This document shows, piece after piece, positions 1-7,922 of a stretch of 13,747 nucleotides of DNA. The stretch is from an uncultured Gemmatimonadales bacterium (lineage in GTDB: Bacteria; Gemmatimonadota; Gemmatimonadetes; Longimicrobiales; Gaopeijiaceae), in contig CALJKZ010000320.1 in the NCBI GenBank assembly GCA_937983085.1, positions 1 through 13,747 on the forward strand, read 5' to 3'. Both the position numbers and the translations under genes were made by a program. Numbering within the stretch: position 1 is the stretch's first letter; every line of letters begins with the position of its first letter. The notes under the pieces are model-generated. The model did no database searches. It was not told the origin of the DNA and worked only from the letters and a program-made list of their open reading frames with translations.

Positions 1-200
1 ACCCCGTCGGAGCGGGTGGGGGATCTGTCGGCGCAGATGGGTGCCAACGAGGCGGGTGCGGTGCGGCTGCTGGAGGCACTCGACGCCTACGGCCTCGACG
101 CGTTTCGGTCGGTCACGGCGGGGCTGCTCGACTACGGCGAGGCCCGGATGCGGGCCGCGATCGGTGCGCTTCCAGACGGTGTCTACGAGTTCGAGGACGC
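1..200 (+). other. N-methylhydantoinase B (HyuB)-like fragment at the head of the receptor frame
   Basis: The first ~66 codons read TPSERVGDLSAQMGANEAG, then a helical stretch with LLDYGEARMRAAI, then ALPDGVYEFED. This follows, in order and spacing, the hydantoinase B / oxoprolinase B subunit signature: (R)TPEERxGDLRAQxAAN, LLxYSExRMRAAI, LPDGxYxFED. In that family the next residues should be a DDDG-type loop and a beta-rich domain. Here the frame passes directly into TonB-receptor sequence at about bases 190-213. HyuB is a cytosolic ATP-dependent ring-opening amidohydrolase subunit and has no business in an outer-membrane barrel. The match is from memory of the family pattern, not from a search. 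The fragment is either a remnant joined by deletion or recombination, or the edge of a mis-assembled contig. There is no stop or frameshift at the join. Confidence 0.7.
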
Positions 201-1035
201 AGGCATCGACGTGCCCGACGAGACCAGGGTCTACGACGACCTCGCCGCGGCGCTCGGCGTGTCGGTTCCCTTCGGCGACGGGTGGTCCTTGGGCTTCACC
301 ACCGGTCGGGCGTGGCGGGCTCCCAACGTGAACGAGCGCTACAGCCAGGGCGTGCATCACGGGACCGCCCAGTACGAGATCGGTGACCCAACCTTGGAGA
401 AGGAGACGACGTGGAGTGTGGACGGCACCCTGCGGCACGCCGGTCGCACGGTCGATCTCCAACTCTCCGCGTACCAGAACCTCATCGCCAACTACATCTA
501 TCTCGAACCCCGGGAGCCGGTCCTCAGCATTCGCGGCGCCTATCCGGCGTTCAACTACGCGCAGACCGATGCGCGTATCCGGGGCATCGAGGTGTCGGGT
601 CGCCTGACGTTGGTGGAGGGTCTCGACCTCACCGTGTCGGGCTCGGCCCTTCGCGGAACCGATCGCGTGGACGGTGGGCCTCTGTACGACATGCCTGCCG
701 ACCGCGGCACGGTGGGACTGAGGTGGGGGGTGCCCTCGCCCTCCTGGGCGGCCCGACCGTTCGTCGAGGTCAGCACGACGGTGGTGCGGGACCAGAACCG
801 GGTGCCCGAAGGGACCATCTACGCCTTGCCCACCGACGGGTATCAGCTGCTGGATGTGGAGTTGGGCGCCCAGGCCGTTCGCATCGGCGGCCGACCAGTA
901 AACGTGGGGCTCGAGGTGAAGAACCTCTTCGACACCCGGTACAGGGACTACCTGAGTCGATACAAGCTCTTCGTGGACGACACCGGGCGAGACATCGTGC
1001 TACGCGTCCGTGTGCCCCTCGGAAGTGCCTTCTAG
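1..1035 (+). CDS. TonB-dependent outer-membrane receptor, C-terminal barrel, 5'-truncated and fused in frame to a hydantoinase B fragment
   Basis: The frame is open from base 1 (TPSERVGDL...) to the TAG at 1033-1035, so the gene starts outside the window. From about codon 67 (base ~200) onward the protein reads as the C-terminal part of a TonB-dependent receptor barrel. It has alternating amphipathic strands, an RAPNVNERYSQGVHHGT segment and the family-typical GDPTLEKET (NPNLKPE-like) turn. Near the end come VKNLFDTRYRDY and a terminal Phe, the usual signal recognised by the BAM complex. Such receptors import siderophores, cobalamin or other ligands across the outer membrane using TonB energy. 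The plug domain, TonB box and signal peptide are not visible, and the substrate cannot be told. The first ~65 residues do not belong to this family: they match hydantoinase B (separate entry). The protein as read may therefore be non-functional, or the join may be an assembly artefact. The 3' end converges on rlmN with overlapping stops. Confidence 0.8.
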   Translation, partial: TPSERVGDLSAQMGANEAGAVRLLEALDAYGLDAFRSVTAGLLDYGEARMRAAIGALPDGVYEFEDAGIDVPDETRVYDDLAAALGVSVPFGDGWSLGFTTGRAWRAPNVNERYSQGVHHGTAQYEIGDPTLEKETTWSVDGTLRHAGRTVDLQLSAYQNLIANYIYLEPREPVLSIRGAYPAFNYAQTDARIRGIEVSGRLTLVEGLDLTVSGSALRGTDRVDGGPLYDMPADRGTVGLRWGVPSPSWAARPFVEVSTTVVRDQNRVPEGTIYALPTDGYQLLDVELGAQAVRIGGRPVNVGLEVKNLFDTRYRDYLSRYKLFVDDTGRDIVLRVRVPLGSAF

Positions 1036-2114
1036 CCGGCGGAGCTTTTGCCCCGTTGCACCAGCGTGTGCCCCCTGAGCTGACCGCAGGCCGCGTCGAT
1101 GTCCCGACCACGAGTCTCGCGGACCGCGACCGACACGCCCCGATCCGACAGGCCCGACTCGAACGCCCGGATCCGTTGGGTGGGCGACGGACCCCACTCC
1201 GGCTGGTAGGGAATGGGATTGAAGGGGATCAGGTTCACGAAGGCCTCCACCTGGTTGGCCAGGTCCGCCAACGGTTCGATGAGGGCGAGGTCGTCGTTGA
1301 TCCCGTCGATCATGGTGTATTCGAAGGTGATCCGCTTGCCGCCGGCGTCATCGAAGCGCCGCAGGGCGTCGAGGAGCTCGGGGAGGGGATGACGCTTCTC
1401 CAGCGGGATGATCTCTTTGCGCAGCTCGGTGTCGGGAGCGTGCAGCGAGAGGGCAAGCCGGAACTGCTCCGGCCGTTCCGCCAACTCGAGGATGCCGGGC
1501 ACCACGCCCACGGTGGACACGGTGATGCGCCGGGCCCCCACGCCGTACCCCTGGTTGAGAATGGTCAGCGACGGATGCACGGCCTTCCGGTTGGAGAGGG
1601 GCTCGCCCATCCCCATGTAGACGATGTTCGAGATGGGGCCGTAGTCGTTCTCCTCCGCCCAGCGCCGGGACCCCCGGTACTGGCCGACGATCTCGCCGGC
1701 CGTGAGCTGCCGGTCGAAGCCGCCCCATCCGGTGGCGCAAAAGGTGCACCCCATGGCGCATCCGGCCTGCGACGAGATGCACAGCGTCAGACGCCGTTCG
1801 GTGGGGATGAGCACCGACTCCACGAGTTCTCCGTCGGAGAGGCGCCAGAGATGCTTCACCGTCCCGTCGGTGCTCACCTGGACGGTCGCCGCCTCGGGTT
1901 CGTCGAGTCGGAAGGCCAGGTCCAGGGCCTCGCGCTCGCTCACGGGCAGGACCGTCATCTCGGCGAAGGTTCGGGCCAGCTCCTCGTAGATCCACCGCTC
2001 CACCTGCTCCGCCCGGTAGCCGGGCTGACCCCGAGCCCGGAAGTGGGCCGCGAGGGTTTCGCGCAGCTCTTCGGGCGTAAGGGAGAGGAGGTCGATGGGG
2101 TGTTCGGTGGTCAT
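1032..2114 (-). CDS. rlmN: Dual-specificity 23S rRNA / tRNA adenine-C2 methyltransferase RlmN
   Basis: Radical-SAM enzyme that methylates C2 of A2503 in 23S rRNA and of A37 in some tRNAs, supporting decoding fidelity and peptidyl-transferase function. The 360 residues are close to the family's usual length (E. coli ~384). The cluster motif CAMGCTFC supplies Cys119, Cys123 and Cys126 for the [4Fe-4S] centre. YMGMGEP (166-172) is the SAM-binding stretch. Cys343 in DIDAACGQL is the expected methyl-carrying cysteine, and Cys112 in LCISSQAGC is the expected partner cysteine (E. coli Cys355 and Cys118). All catalytic residues are present, so the gene should be active. The ATG at 2112-2114 gives the usual N-terminal helical domain; the SD upstream is weak. 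The gene is transcribed away from the VanZ-aspS run and ends in a TAG that shares bases with the stop of the converging receptor gene. Identification is firm. Confidence 0.96.
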   Translation of the reverse strand: MTTEHPIDLLSLTPEELRETLAAHFRARGQPGYRAEQVERWIYEELARTFAEMTVLPVSEREALDLAFRLDEPEAATVQVSTDGTVKHLWRLSDGELVESVLIPTERRLTLCISSQAGCAMGCTFCATGWGGFDRQLTAGEIVGQYRGSRRWAEENDYGPISNIVYMGMGEPLSNRKAVHPSLTILNQGYGVGARRITVSTVGVVPGILELAERPEQFRLALSLHAPDTELRKEIIPLEKRHPLPELLDALRRFDDAGGKRITFEYTMIDGINDDLALIEPLADLANQVEAFVNLIPFNPIPYQPEWGPSPTQRIRAFESGLSDRGVSVAVRETRGRDIDAACGQLRGHTLVQRGKSSAG

Positions 2115-2123
2115 GGATCTCGC

Positions 2124-2152
2124 TTGAGTCGTTTCGGGAGCCCGTGTAACTT
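2124..2152 (+). promoter_or_regulatory. Candidate sigma-70-like promoter for the VanZ-aspS-phoH run
   Basis: In the 78-nt divergent gap, TTGAGT (2124-2129) and TAACTT (2147-2152) lie exactly 17 nt apart, which fits a -35/-10 pair. TTGA matches the -35 consensus; the -10 matches only at T, A and the final T. Transcription would begin near 2159, leaving a leader of about 33 nt before the TTG start at 2193. No equally good pair was found on the minus strand for rlmN, although its promoter must also lie here or inside the VanZ gene. Found by eye, unsupported by expression data. Confidence 0.4.
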
Positions 2153-2192
2153 AGCCGACCGAAGAAATGCACTGTAGCCGGGGTGGGTACGC

Positions 2193-2606
2193 TTGAGCTT
2201 CGCGAACCATCTCCTGGCATGGGGACCGGCCGTCCTGTGGGCGGCGGCCCTTTTTTTCTTGAGCGCACTTCCCGGGGCGGTCGGTCCAGATTGGGTCAAC
2301 GTGAACGACAAGGTGGCTCACGTCGGGGCCTACGCCGTGTTGGGGGGCACGCTGGCATGGGGGCGCCATCGCTCGGCCACGTGGATGGATCACCGCTGGC
2401 TTCTCGTGGTGGGGGCGCTCTACGCAGTGAGCGACGAGATCCACCAGATGTACGTGCCGGGACGGAGTGCCGATCCGGCGGACCTGCTGGCGGACGTCGT
2501 GGGGCTGCTTCTCGGCTATGGAACGACCTGGGCGATTCTGGGTCGCACGAAAGACGCACGCGACCCCGCCGGACCCGGCGCGGTCGACGACGGAGATACG
2601 CGCTGA
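2193..2606 (+). CDS. VanZ-family small membrane protein
   Basis: A 137-residue integral membrane protein with about four hydrophobic segments (roughly 8-25, 42-57, 67-80, 98-117). It has the two conserved VanZ patches: NDKVAHVGAYAVLG (38-51) and SDEIHQMYVPGRSADPADLLAD (80-101, quoted as the acidic SDE, the HQ and PGR, then the D...AD pair). VanZ of enterococci gives low-level teicoplanin resistance, but most relatives are uncharacterised, so no resistance role should be read from the name. The start is TTG at 2193: an in-frame stop lies at 2175-2177 and no ATG or GTG lies between. A G-rich stretch (GGGGTGGG, 2180-2187) could act as a weak SD. The stop is 1 nt before the aspS ATG, so it is probably the first gene of that operon. 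The C-terminal ~20 residues are polar and low complexity. Family call is good, function unknown. Confidence 0.85.
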   Translation: MSFANHLLAWGPAVLWAAALFFLSALPGAVGPDWVNVNDKVAHVGAYAVLGGTLAWGRHRSATWMDHRWLLVVGALYAVSDEIHQMYVPGRSADPADLLADVVGLLLGYGTTWAILGRTKDARDPAGPGAVDDGDTR

Positions 2607-2607
2607 C

Positions 2608-4425
2608 ATGACGAAGACCGAACAGGCCGACATCGAGAGGACCGCCGTGCGAACCCGCATGGTCGGTGGGCTCCGAGCGTCCGACGACGGCAACCAGGAG
2701 ATTCTGGCCGGTTGGGTTCATCGCCGTCGCGATCTCGGCGGTCTTCTCTTCGTCGACCTCCGGGACCGGAGTGGCCTCATCCAGGTGTCGCTCGGGCCTG
2801 ACTGGACCGAGGCCGAGTCCTTGGAGCGGGCCGGCAGCTTGGGTCGGGAGGACGTCGTGCTCTTCGAGGGTGTCGTAGCGGTCCGGCCGGAGGGCGCCAG
2901 CAACGACGAGATGGCAACCGGGGATATCGAGTTCCGGGCGACGCGCATGGAGGTCCTGTCCGACGCGCGCACGCCCGAGATTCCGGTCTACCGCGGCCCC
3001 GAAGACGAGCTGCCTGCCGAAGAACTCCGGCTCCAGCACCGCGCCCTCGATCTCCGGCGCCCGGAGCTGCAGTCCAACCTCGTGCTGCGCCACCGGCTCG
3101 TGCTGGAGGTACGCAACTACCTGGACCGTCACGGCTTCGTGGAAGTCGAAACGCCCATCCTCACCAAGGCCACGCCCGAGGGAGCGAGGGACTACCTCGT
3201 TCCCAGCCGCGTCCACAAGGGTGAGTTCTACGCGCTGCCGCAGAGCCCGCAGATCTACAAGCAGATTCTCATGGTCTCGGGCTTCGATCGGTACTTCCAG
3301 ATCGCCCGGTGCTTCAGGGACGAGGACCTCCGGGCCGACCGTCAGCCCGAGTTCACCCAGATCGACGTGGAAGCCTCGTTCGTGGGCGTGGAGGACATCC
3401 TCGTCTGGATGGAGGGGATGATGGCCTCAGTGGCCGCCGTCGCCGGCATCGACGCGCCGCTGCCGTTCCCGCGCATGACGTGGGCCGAGGCCATGGAACG
3501 GTACGGATCCGACCGCCCGGACCTCCGGTGGGAGCTGGAGATCCACGACTGGACCGAGGCCACCGCCGCCGTCGACTTCGGCATCATCCGGAGCCAGGTC
3601 GAGGCCGGGGGGCGCGTGCGCGGCTTCAAGGTCGAGGGAGGAGCGAGTCTGTCGCGACGGCAGATCGACGGCCTGGAGGCGCAGGCAAAGGGAGCCGGTG
3701 CACCGGGACTCCTGTGGGCGAAGCGCTCCGAGGAGGGCACATCCGGACCGCTGGGCAAGTTCCTTGAACCCGAGCACGCCGACGCCATGGGCCTCGGCGT
3801 AGGGGACCTGGCCCTCGTCGCCGCCGGCCCGGACGCGTCGACGTCCCGCTGGCTCGCCGCAGTCCGCCCGGCTGCCATCGAAACGGCGGAGATGGAGCCG
3901 ATCCGGGAGCACGGATGGCTGTGGGTGACGGACTTCCCGGTCTTCGACGAGGAGGACGGCGTTCTGACCGCGAGCCACCATCCGTTCGTGATGCCGCATC
4001 CGGACGACATCCACCTCCTGGAGGACGACCCGGCATCGGTCCGCGGAAGTGCCTACGACATGGTCTACAACGGCACCGAGTTCGGGTCCGGCAGCATCAG
4101 GATCCACGAGCCGGAACTCCAGCGTCGCGTGCTGCGCGTCCTGGGGCTCACCGACGGCGAGATCGACGCAAAGTTCGGCTTCCTTCTCAACGCCCTGGCA
4201 GCAGGCGCGCCGCCGCATGGTGGCATCGCCCTCGGCATGGACCGTATCGTTCAGCGGTTCACGAAGTCGGCGAGCCTGCGGGACGTGGTCGCGTTTCCCA
4301 AGACGACCGCGGCGCGCGCGCTCTTCGAGGGGGCGCCCACCTCGGTGGACGACGTCGATCTCGAGGCGTTGGGGCTATCCATCATCGAGTCCGCGCGCGG
4401 AAGCGCGGACGAACGGGAAGCGTAG
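2608..4425 (+). CDS. aspS: Aspartyl-tRNA synthetase, bacterial type
   Basis: Class II synthetase that charges tRNA-Asp with aspartate in the cytosol. From the ATG at 2608 it has 605 residues, a normal bacterial length. An in-frame extension back to 2467 is rejected because it overlaps the VanZ gene and is not synthetase-like. The N-terminal OB-fold anticodon domain contains GWVHRRRDLGG (35-45). Motif 2 is FRDEDLRADRQPEFTQ (236-251) and motif 3 is GGIALGMDRI (538-547). The bacterial GAD insertion lies between, roughly 308-425. Leu43 in RRRDLG corresponds to the Leu of E. coli AspRS, where the non-discriminating enzyme of Pseudomonas has His. This suggests a discriminating enzyme that makes only Asp-tRNA-Asp (inference from one residue). 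GGAG at 2592-2595 is a possible SD. It sits 1 nt after the VanZ gene and 18 nt before the PhoH gene. Confidence 0.97.
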   Translation: MTKTEQADIERTAVRTRMVGGLRASDDGNQEILAGWVHRRRDLGGLLFVDLRDRSGLIQVSLGPDWTEAESLERAGSLGREDVVLFEGVVAVRPEGASNDEMATGDIEFRATRMEVLSDARTPEIPVYRGPEDELPAEELRLQHRALDLRRPELQSNLVLRHRLVLEVRNYLDRHGFVEVETPILTKATPEGARDYLVPSRVHKGEFYALPQSPQIYKQILMVSGFDRYFQIARCFRDEDLRADRQPEFTQIDVEASFVGVEDILVWMEGMMASVAAVAGIDAPLPFPRMTWAEAMERYGSDRPDLRWELEIHDWTEATAAVDFGIIRSQVEAGGRVRGFKVEGGASLSRRQIDGLEAQAKGAGAPGLLWAKRSEEGTSGPLGKFLEPEHADAMGLGVGDLALVAAGPDASTSRWLAAVRPAAIETAEMEPIREHGWLWVTDFPVFDEEDGVLTASHHPFVMPHPDDIHLLEDDPASVRGSAYDMVYNGTEFGSGSIRIHEPELQRRVLRVLGLTDGEIDAKFGFLLNALAAGAPPHGGIALGMDRIVQRFTKSASLRDVVAFPKTTAARALFEGAPTSVDDVDLEALGLSIIESARGSADEREA

Positions 4426-4433
4426 GCGCTTCC

Positions 4434-4438
4434 AGGAG
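4434..4438 (+). promoter_or_regulatory. Shine-Dalgarno site deciding the PhoH GTG start
   Basis: AGGAG lies 5 nt before the GTG at 4444, inside the 18-nt gap after aspS. This supports GTG 4444 as the true start. Confidence 0.7.
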
Positions 4439-4443
4439 TTCGC

Positions 4444-5460
4444 GTGGCCAACGGCGACACCATCGTGGAACACAGGCTGGACACGGAGGGCGCGGATCCG
4501 CTGATGCTGGCGGGGGTGAACGACCGGAACATCCACGAGGTCACCCGGCTCTTCTCGGTGCGTGTGGTACTCCGTGGCGATCACCTCATCCTGTCGGGTG
4601 AGTTGGCGGCGGTGGAACGCGCGGCGCCGGTGGTGCAGCACATGATCGAGCTCTCCAGGCTTCGGGCACCCTTCGACACGCCGGACATTGCCCGGTTCGC
4701 CGAAGGCGTGGACGCGCTGGGGGCCGACGGCATCGTCCATCCCGACGACGAGGTTCGCATCGCGCTGCCGGGTTCGCGGCGTGTCATCTCTCCCAAGTCC
4801 GACGGTCAACGGACGTACATCGGTGCCATCCAGAACAACGACATCGTCATCGGCATCGGACCGGCGGGAACAGGGAAGACCTATCTGGCCGTGGCCGCGG
4901 CGGTGGATGCCCTCTACAAGAAGCGGGTGAAGCGCATCATCCTGGCGCGGCCCGCGGTGGAGGCGGGGGAAAACCTCGGCTTCCTTCCCGGCGATCTGCA
5001 GGAGAAGGTCGACCCGTACCTGCGGCCGCTGTACGACGCTCTGGAAGACATGATGCCCCACGAGCGGGTTCGTCGTGCGCTGGAGGACTCCACCATCGAG
5101 ATCGCGCCGTTGGCGTACATGCGGGGTCGAACCCTCGCCGACGCCTTCGTCATTCTCGACGAGGCACAGAACGCGACGCGCGCCCAGACGAAGATGTTCC
5201 TGACCCGCCTGGGGCTGAACTCGCGGGTCGTCATCACCGGCGACAAGACTCAGATCGACCTGCCCCGGCGGGAGGATTCGGGGCTCCTCGAGATCGAGGC
5301 GATCCTCGGGGGCATCGACGGGATTTCGGTGGTCTACCTCGACTCGAAGGACGTCATCCGTCATCGGTTGGTGAAGGACATCATCCGGGCCTACGCCCGG
5401 GAAGAGGACGAGGTGGACGGTGAGGGTGGCCGCGACGAGGGCGGGGCCGGCGGATCGTGA
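4444..5460 (+). CDS. phoH: PhoH-like P-loop ATPase (YbeZ/PhoL type)
   Basis: A 338-residue cytosolic ATPase of the PhoH family. An N-terminal KH-like region (about 20-75) precedes the ATPase domain. Walker A is GPAGTGKT (139-146), Walker B is FVILDEAQN (235-243), and VVITGDKTQ (262-270) gives the sensor strand seen in helicase-like PhoH proteins. This is the short form that sits beside ybeY (YbeZ in E. coli). Those proteins are thought to act as RNA-associated NTPases working with YbeY in rRNA processing. No PIN domain is present, so it is not PhoH2. The last ~20 residues are Glu/Gly-rich and variable. GTG start with an AGGAG SD; the TGA overlaps the next GTG in a GTGA, predicting translational coupling. 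A direct role in phosphate starvation is not implied. Confident on family, moderate on exact role. Confidence 0.93.
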   Translation: MANGDTIVEHRLDTEGADPLMLAGVNDRNIHEVTRLFSVRVVLRGDHLILSGELAAVERAAPVVQHMIELSRLRAPFDTPDIARFAEGVDALGADGIVHPDDEVRIALPGSRRVISPKSDGQRTYIGAIQNNDIVIGIGPAGTGKTYLAVAAAVDALYKKRVKRIILARPAVEAGENLGFLPGDLQEKVDPYLRPLYDALEDMMPHERVRRALEDSTIEIAPLAYMRGRTLADAFVILDEAQNATRAQTKMFLTRLGLNSRVVITGDKTQIDLPRREDSGLLEIEAILGGIDGISVVYLDSKDVIRHRLVKDIIRAYAREEDEVDGEGGRDEGGAGGS

Positions 5461-7922
5461 ACCGCCCCCTGCAGGACGGAGGGCTCGACTCCGTGCTGTA
5501 TCGCCTGTCCGGCGATCCCGGCCAGACGCTGGGCGAACGGATCTTCCATCACGGCGCTCGGATCGGTCTGCTCGTGGCCCTCTCGGTGCTCGTCACCCTC
5601 CTCTTTCCGCCGGCCGAGTCCTTCTCCTCACCCGAGGTGGATGACGGCACCGTCGCGGCCGAGGACATCATCGCGACCATCCCCTTCGACGTGCCGAAGA
5701 CGGCGGCCGAACTCGAGGAAGACCGCCGCGAGGCCGCCGCCCTGGTGCCTCCGACGTTCCGGGAGCGGGTGGCCGTGGGCGATACCGTGGCGGCCCGCCT
5801 CGGGCGCTTCTTCGCTCGGGTAGACACCGCCGCCCAGGCCGGCGACACCGCAGCGGTTCAGGCGGTCTTGTCGGAGCACCGGGTGACCACCGACTCGCTC
5901 CAGTTCGGGATCATCTTCGACGGGAGTCGGAGGAACGCCCTGCGGACGGCGGCTCAACGCGCGGCCCTCGACGTCATTCCCCGCGGCATGGCGGACCCGG
6001 CGGAGATCGGCGACGTCTCCACCGACGTCATCTACGTGCAGCGAGGCGAGGACGCCGAGGAGACGCGGGGCGTCGAGGACGTCATGACCTCCCGGGAGCT
6101 CTACGCACAAGCGGGCGCTTATCTCCCGTCCGGCTCACCACCTGGCGCCCAGGAGCTGCTTCGCCGGATCCTCATCTCGCACCTCGAATACAGCCTGGTG
6201 CCGAACATCGTGGCAACGGAGGAGGATCGGGAGGCGGCCAGGGCCTCGGTGTCCCTCATCAAGGACCAGGTGCTTCAGGGCGAGGCCATCGTCCGGGCTG
6301 CGGACCCTGTGGGCGAGGAGACCATCGAGCGGGTGCAGGCGTACCAGAATGCACTCCGGGACCAGGGCCTCCTCGAGTCGGAGGGACCCATGGTGGGTGC
6401 CTGGGTGGGGAGCGGTCTGACCACCCTCATCCTCCTCTCCATCTTCGGACTCCTCCTTTTCTTCAGTCGCCCGCAGATCTACGCCAACTACCGTTGGCTC
6501 CTCCTCCTGGCTCTCCTGAGCGCGGCCTACTTCGCCGCCGCCCGAGGCATCGTCCAGGCCGAGATGGCGCCGGAGTGGTTGCCCATCGCCTTCGTGGGTC
6601 TGCCGGTGGCGGTGCTCTGGGACATGAGGACGTCCCTCCTCCTGGTGCTGGTTCTCGCCGCGGTGACCGGGACCCTGGTGCCCTTCGCCGGACAGTACGG
6701 GGTGGTCCTCACCGTCATGGCCGGCGGCGCGGCGGCGGCCATGAGCGTTCGGGCGGTGCGGAGGCGAGCGGAGACGTGGGTGTCCATTGCCCTCATCGTC
6801 GCGGCCGCGTGGGCCGTCTCGCTGGCGTACGGCCTCGCCACGGCCCAGCCCCTGGTGGACGTCGCCGCCGCCGTGGGGCCCCTCACCGGCAACACCATGA
6901 TCTCGGCGCTCCTGGCCGTGGGCTTCCTCTGGGTCTTCGAGCTCTTCACAGGGATCACCACGGACCAGACGCTCCTGGAGTGGGCCGATCCCACGCGCCC
7001 CCTCCTCCGGCGGCTGTCCATGGAGGCTCCCGGTACGTACGCCCACACCATCAACGTGGCCAACCTCGCCGAAGCCGCCGCCCAGGACATCGGGGCCAAC
7101 GGCCTACTCTGCCGAGTGGGCGTCCTGTACCACGACGTCGGGAAGATGCTCAAGCCCCACTACTTCGTGGAGAACCAACCCGACAGCCGAAACCCCCACG
7201 ACAAGCTCAAGCCCGAGACATCGGCCTCCATCGTGAGGGAGCACGTGACCGAGGGCGTTCGGTTGGCGGAGGAAGCCGGCGTGCCCGACATCGTCATCGA
7301 CTTCATCCTCGAGCATCACGGAACGCAGCGCATCGGCTTCTTCTACGAGAAGGCCCGGGAGGAGTCGGACGAGCCCGTCGACGTGGCGCGCTTTTCGTAC
7401 CCCGGCCCCAAGCCCCAGACCCGTGAGACGGCCATCGTCATGCTGGCCGACTCGTGCGAGTCCGCGGCGCGCGCCATGCGCGAGCCCACTCCGGAGCGCG
7501 TCCGAGACCTCATCGACATGGTGGTGTCGGGTAAGCTCGCCGACGGACAGCTCGACGAGACGCCCCTGACCCTGGGCGAGATCGCCCGCATCAAGGCCCA
7601 GTTCGTGAAGATCCTGGGCGGCGTCGTGCACCGACGGATCGAGTATCCCGAGACGAAACACCTCACCGAGGCCGAGGACGACGCCGACGAGGCCGAAGCC
7701 CGTGGCTCCGACACCGGGGACTCCGAGGTCGGAGGTCAGGGGGCCAGCGCAGCCCGAAACGTCGGCGACGGGACGCAGGCCGGCGATGAGGGACTCGACC
7801 AGGAAGACGACGCGTCCCTGCGACCGGGCCACTCCTACGCCGATTCCGCGCCGGGGCGGGCGCCCCGCGCCCTCGATGCCGCCGACGCCGACGCACCCGG
7901 CCGGGACGGGCCGGCGGAGTGA
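5457..7922 (+). CDS. pgpH: 7TM-HD domain protein, PgpH-type cyclic-di-AMP phosphodiesterase
   Basis: An 821-residue membrane enzyme expected to hydrolyse the second messenger c-di-AMP to pApA. Order of parts: one N-terminal membrane segment (about 36-52); a ~260-residue extracytoplasmic 7TMR-HDED domain; about seven membrane segments (315-500); and a cytosolic HD phosphohydrolase domain (about 520-730). The metal ligands are visible: His530 in EAPGTYAHT, His559-Asp560 in YHDVGKM, His620/His621 in EHHGT and Asp665 in LADSCE. NPHDKLKPE and YPGPKPQ are family signatures. Characterised members are PgpH of Listeria and YqfF of Bacillus. After YPETKH (730-735) comes an ~85-residue acidic, Asp/Ala/Gly-rich tail that I do not recognise and that the family does not need. 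GTG start within GTGA at the PhoH stop; its own stop overlaps the ybeY start in the same way. No c-di-AMP cyclase is visible in this window. Confidence 0.92.
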   Translation: MNRPLQDGGLDSVLYRLSGDPGQTLGERIFHHGARIGLLVALSVLVTLLFPPAESFSSPEVDDGTVAAEDIIATIPFDVPKTAAELEEDRREAAALVPPTFRERVAVGDTVAARLGRFFARVDTAAQAGDTAAVQAVLSEHRVTTDSLQFGIIFDGSRRNALRTAAQRAALDVIPRGMADPAEIGDVSTDVIYVQRGEDAEETRGVEDVMTSRELYAQAGAYLPSGSPPGAQELLRRILISHLEYSLVPNIVATEEDREAARASVSLIKDQVLQGEAIVRAADPVGEETIERVQAYQNALRDQGLLESEGPMVGAWVGSGLTTLILLSIFGLLLFFSRPQIYANYRWLLLLALLSAAYFAAARGIVQAEMAPEWLPIAFVGLPVAVLWDMRTSLLLVLVLAAVTGTLVPFAGQYGVVLTVMAGGAAAAMSVRAVRRRAETWVSIALIVAAAWAVSLAYGLATAQPLVDVAAAVGPLTGNTMISALLAVGFLWVFELFTGITTDQTLLEWADPTRPLLRRLSMEAPGTYAHTINVANLAEAAAQDIGANGLLCRVGVLYHDVGKMLKPHYFVENQPDSRNPHDKLKPETSASIVREHVTEGVRLAEEAGVPDIVIDFILEHHGTQRIGFFYEKAREESDEPVDVARFSYPGPKPQTRETAIVMLADSCESAARAMREPTPERVRDLIDMVVSGKLADGQLDETPLTLGEIARIKAQFVKILGGVVHRRIEYPETKHLTEAEDDADEAEARGSDTGDSEVGGQGASAARNVGDGTQAGDEGLDQEDDASLRPGHSYADSAPGRAPRALDAADADAPGRDGPAE

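Noticed and set aside
411..2177. 588-residue plus-strand ORF running from the receptor gene across the antisense of rlmN
   Set aside because: It overlaps two well-supported genes, has Arg/Pro/Gly/His-rich composition typical of out-of-frame GC-rich DNA, and shows no domain.
2193..2606. Glycopeptide resistance gene
   Set aside because: VanZ homology alone does not imply resistance; no van cluster partners are present.
2467..2607. N-terminal extension of aspS to an upstream ATG
   Set aside because: It overlaps the VanZ gene, is Arg/Trp/Pro-rich and not synthetase-like; ATG 2608 fits the family length.
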